Shown: positions 30,378-32,699 of the stretch, in pieces
Layout: every line of letters begins with the position of its first letter
Numbering within the stretch: the stretch's first letter is position 1
Assembly: GCA_937872445.1 (NCBI GenBank)
Contig: CALMSL010000095.1
Location: 1-32,699, forward strand
Length of the DNA stretch: 32,699 nt
Source of the DNA: an uncultured Microbacteriaceae bacterium
GTDB lineage: Bacteria > Actinomycetota > Actinomycetes > Actinomycetales > Microbacteriaceae
Direction of reading: 5' to 3'
Made by a program: the position numbers and the translations under genes
The notes under the pieces: generated by a model
Told to the model about the DNA's origin: nothing
The model's database searches: none
Seen by the model: only the letters and a program-made list of their open reading frames with translations

Positions 30378-32150
30378 GTGAGCGACTACAAAGCACCCAT
30401 TGCAGACCTGATGTTTTCCCTCAAGCACGTTGTCGGGTATCCGGCCGTCGCGGTGCTGCCCGGATTCGAGCACGCCGACATCGACACGGTGCGCGACATC
30501 CTCACCGAGGCGGGCGACTTCATGTCCACCATGGTGGCCCCGACCAACCGTGAGAGCGACACCGTGGGTGCGCACCGCAATGAGGACGGGAGCGTGACCA
30601 CACCGCCCGGTTTCATCAAGGCGTACAACGCGTATGTGGAGGCCGGCTGGGGCGGAGTGCCCCTGCCTGAGGAGTTCGGCGGCGGCGGATTCCCGCGCAC
30701 CGTCGGACTGATCCTGCAGGAGATGATGCTCTCGGCCAACATGGCGTTCGCGCTGTGCCCTCTGCTCACGCAGGGCGCCATCGAGGCGCTGCTGAATTAT
30801 GGAAGCGACGCGCAGAAGAAGACGTACCTGCCCAGGATGGTGACCGGCGAGTGGGCCGGCACCATGAACCTCACCGAGCCGCAGGCCGGGACGGATGTCG
30901 GTGCGCTCACGACCCGCGCCGTCAAGAACGATGACGGCACCTACGCGATCACGGGTCAGAAGATTTTCATCACGTTCGGCGAACACGACCTGAGCGAACA
31001 AATCGTGCACCTCGTGCTCGCGCGCACCCCCGGGGCGCCGGAGGGCACAAAGGGCATCTCCTGCTTCATCGTGCCGAAGTTTCTCGTCAACGAGGATGGC
31101 ACGCTTGGCGAGCGCAACTCCGTCGAGTGCCTTTCCATCGAGGAGAAGCTCGGCATCCACGGCTCCCCGACGTGCGTCATGAACTACGACGGCGCCACCG
31201 GGTACCTGATCGGCGAAGAGAACAAGGGCATGCGCATCATGTTCGTCATGATGAACAGCGCGAGGCTCTCCGTCGGCATGCAGGGAGTTTCGGTCGCGGA
31301 GCGCGCGTACCAGCAGTCGCTCGCGTACGCGCAGGAGCGCCGCCAGGGACTTGCGATCGGCGCTACGGGCAAGGATTCGGCGATCATCGAGTTCCCGGAT
31401 GTGCGCCGCATGCTGATGACGCAGAAGGCGTACATCGAAGCTGCGCGCCACCTCATGCTGCTCAACTCGGCGCACGTGGACGTCAGCACGAACCATCCGG
31501 ACGAGGCGATAAGGAAGCGCGCCGACGAGATCGTGGGACTGCTGACCCCAATTTGCAAGAGCTTCGGCACGGACCTCGGCAACGAGCTCACCTCGATCGC
31601 GCTGCAAATCCACGGCGGCATGGGCTACATCGAAGAAACCGGCGTCGCCCAGCACTACCGCGATGTGCGCATCGCCGCGATCTATGAGGGCACGAATGGC
31701 GTGCAGGCCGCCGACCTTGTCGGGCGCAAACTGGGCGTGCGCCGCGGCGCCTCGTTCAACGAGTACATCGCCGAGATCGGTTCGCTCGACAAGGAACTCG
31801 CAAAGGCGGGCAAGGGTTTCGCGAGCATCCGCGCGAACCTCGCTGACAGCGTGGGCGCGCTCAAGAAGACCACCGGGTGGATGCTGCGCCACGGCCTCGG
31901 GGACCCGAACTCAATTCTCGCCGGATCGTCGCCGTACCTGCGGATGTGGGGTGTCACGCTCGGCGGCTGGCTGCTCGCGAAGGGCGCACTCGCCGCGGGG
32001 GGGTCGGGCGACGCGAAGCTGGCGGAGGACAAGCTCGTTCTCGCGCGGTTCTATGCGGAGCAGTTGCTGCCACAGGCGGCAGCGCTTCAGGGTGCCGCGA
32101 CTGCGGGCAAGGATGACTTGTTCGCGCTGGACGCCGCCGCGCTGGCCTAA
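30378..32150 (+). CDS. Large acyl-CoA dehydrogenase (DmdC/FadE5-like)
   Basis: The 590-residue FAD enzyme oxidises an acyl-CoA to its trans-2-enoyl form. It begins VSDYKAPIADLMFSLKHV, the start typical of the long, roughly 600-residue class that includes DmdC and mycobacterial FadE5. FAD and substrate-binding signatures follow: MNLTEPQAGTDVGAL in the middle domain, HGSPTCVMNYD, and the C-terminal QIHGGMGYIEETGVAQHYRD. The catalytic glutamate is Glu437 in IYEGTNGVQ. The extra C-terminal domain (about 460-590) is present. Chain length specificity cannot be read from the sequence. The gene starts about 97 bp from the divergent DUF385 gene. No beta-oxidation partners are in the window. Confidence 0.93.
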   Translation: MSDYKAPIADLMFSLKHVVGYPAVAVLPGFEHADIDTVRDILTEAGDFMSTMVAPTNRESDTVGAHRNEDGSVTTPPGFIKAYNAYVEAGWGGVPLPEEFGGGGFPRTVGLILQEMMLSANMAFALCPLLTQGAIEALLNYGSDAQKKTYLPRMVTGEWAGTMNLTEPQAGTDVGALTTRAVKNDDGTYAITGQKIFITFGEHDLSEQIVHLVLARTPGAPEGTKGISCFIVPKFLVNEDGTLGERNSVECLSIEEKLGIHGSPTCVMNYDGATGYLIGEENKGMRIMFVMMNSARLSVGMQGVSVAERAYQQSLAYAQERRQGLAIGATGKDSAIIEFPDVRRMLMTQKAYIEAARHLMLLNSAHVDVSTNHPDEAIRKRADEIVGLLTPICKSFGTDLGNELTSIALQIHGGMGYIEETGVAQHYRDVRIAAIYEGTNGVQAADLVGRKLGVRRGASFNEYIAEIGSLDKELAKAGKGFASIRANLADSVGALKKTTGWMLRHGLGDPNSILAGSSPYLRMWGVTLGGWLLAKGALAAGGSGDAKLAEDKLVLARFYAEQLLPQAAALQGAATAGKDDLFALDAAALA

Positions 32151-32159
32151 GGAACCCCT

Positions 32160-32182
32160 CGGCCGGCCGTCAGTGCCGGCCG
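32160..32182. terminator. Bidirectional hairpin between convergent genes
   Basis: CGGCCGGC (32160-32167) and GCCGGCCG (32175-32182) form an 8-bp all-GC stem with a 7-base loop in the 33-bp gap between the dehydrogenase and acetyltransferase stops. No T-run on either side. Confidence 0.6.
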
Positions 32183-32183
32183 G

Positions 32184-32699
32184 TCAGGCAGCCGACCCGG
32201 TGAACTCGGTGGCGAGCTTCGCGTAAACGTATTCACTGCCCCAGCGGTCGTTGAACATGTCGTTCTCGATGAGGTGGGCTTCGCGACGCATTCCGAGTCG
32301 CTCGGCAACCTTGATCGACGCCGTGTTTTCGGTATCGATGCGCGCGAAGATGCGGTGAAAGCCGAAGTGGCCGAACCCCAGTTGCAATAGCGCCTGGGCG
32401 GCTTCGGTCACGTAGCCGTTGCCCACGGAATCCGGATGCAGGCTCCAGCCGATCTCCGCCTGCTTCGCCCTGACGCTTTCGAGTTTGAACAGGATCTCCC
32501 CCGCGAGTTCTGTCGCATCCTTCGGCTGGATCGCGAGCGTGAAGATGTCGGCGTCTTTCTCGAACTCGAGTTTCGCGTATCTCGGCATCCGCTCGATGGC
32601 TTCATCCACGGTCATGGGCTCGCGGTACATGTACCGCACCGTCTCCGGCAGGCTCCGGTAGGAGTAGTAGCGCGCAGCGTCCGCGACGGTGAAGGCGCG
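32184..32699 (-). CDS. GNAT N-acetyltransferase (RimJ/RimL type), N-terminus beyond right window edge
   Basis: At least 171 codons are open up to the window end, and the frame continues past 32699 with RAFTVADAARYYSYRSLPET, which already looks like GNAT sequence. The GTG at 32639 is therefore unlikely to be the true start. The fold is shown by EIGWSLHPDSVGNGYVTEAA (acetyl-CoA loop and following helix), FGFHRIFARIDTENTASIKV and AERLGMRREAHLIENDMFND. Such proteins acetylate ribosomal N-termini, small molecules or antibiotics; the substrate is unknown here. It ends in AA, with TGA at 32184-32186 beside the shared hairpin. Confidence 0.85.
   Translation of the reverse strand, partial: RAFTVADAARYYSYRSLPETVRYMYREPMTVDEAIERMPRYAKLEFEKDADIFTLAIQPKDATELAGEILFKLESVRAKQAEIGWSLHPDSVGNGYVTEAAQALLQLGFGHFGFHRIFARIDTENTASIKVAERLGMRREAHLIENDMFNDRWGSEYVYAKLATEFTGSAA

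Noticed and set aside
29790-31892. A 700-codon minus-strand frame through the acyl-CoA dehydrogenase region.
   Set aside because: Only the last 163 codons (DUF385 protein) look like protein. The rest is the antisense of the dehydrogenase gene.
1-32699. tRNA, rRNA, CRISPR arrays, insertion sequences, prophage or toxin-antitoxin genes.
   Set aside because: None seen: no tRNA-like segments in the gaps, no regularly spaced repeats with spacers, and no transposase or integrase motifs in any plausible frame.

Overview
The window is high-GC, densely packed chromosomal DNA from an actinobacterium, most likely a member of the Microbacteriaceae (Micrococcales). The basis is the gene families (actinobacterial DapD and DapC, seven-iron FdxA, a MshB-like deacetylase, a DUF385/F420-type oxidoreductase), many GTG starts, four-base gene overlaps and several apparently leaderless promoters. 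No rRNA, tRNA, CRISPR array, insertion sequence or prophage gene was found. Every stretch without a gene is shorter than 300 bp.

Layout, left to right. (1) 1-5251: diaminopimelate/lysine and central metabolism. dapE (cut by the window edge) and dapD diverge from a 44-bp gap. A minus-strand run of a MshB-like deacetylase, fdxA, dapC and gltA converges on dapD. The dapD/gltA gap holds a three-copy short repeat. (2) 5252-7059: a DtxR/IdeR-type iron box in front of an FTR1 permease (efeU) and a cupredoxin-only EfeO-like lipoprotein, then a convergent small lipoprotein. (3) 7158-9065: typA/bipA. (4) 9171-21624: two complete oligopeptide ABC importers in tandem on the minus strand. Each has a binding lipoprotein, two permeases and a fused two-domain ATPase. 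A PH-domain-like membrane protein gene is embedded on the opposite strand inside the first importer. (5) 21884-23070: a DCC-family (DUF393) thiol protein translationally coupled to a CPBP membrane protein. (6) 23127-27814: the glycine cleavage operon gcvT-gcvH-gcvP behind a tandem glycine riboswitch. (7) 27895-32699: a CASTOR/POLLUX-type channel, a DUF385 oxidoreductase, a large DmdC/FadE5-like acyl-CoA dehydrogenase and a GNAT acetyltransferase cut by the right edge.

How the genes work together. dapD, dapC and dapE supply consecutive steps of the succinylase branch to meso-diaminopimelate. gltA feeds the TCA cycle. The gcv operon breaks down glycine under direct glycine sensing. The two Opp/Dpp importers would bring in peptides. 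Each peptide-binding gene has a leader that can hide its own Shine-Dalgarno sequence and is followed by a stable hairpin. Together these suggest post-transcriptional control of binding-protein levels.

The less ordinary items are: the long inverted repeat burying the ribosome site of the second binding protein; an OppB-like permease with about 170 extra membrane residues; the antisense PH-domain gene; a palindromic repeat carried in frame inside gcvP, with a sister copy in the adjacent gap; an EfeO without its M75 domain and without EfeB; and a MshB-like enzyme fused to four membrane segments. None amounts to a clear new defence or mobile system. They are candidates, and all identifications come from reading the sequence without database searches.
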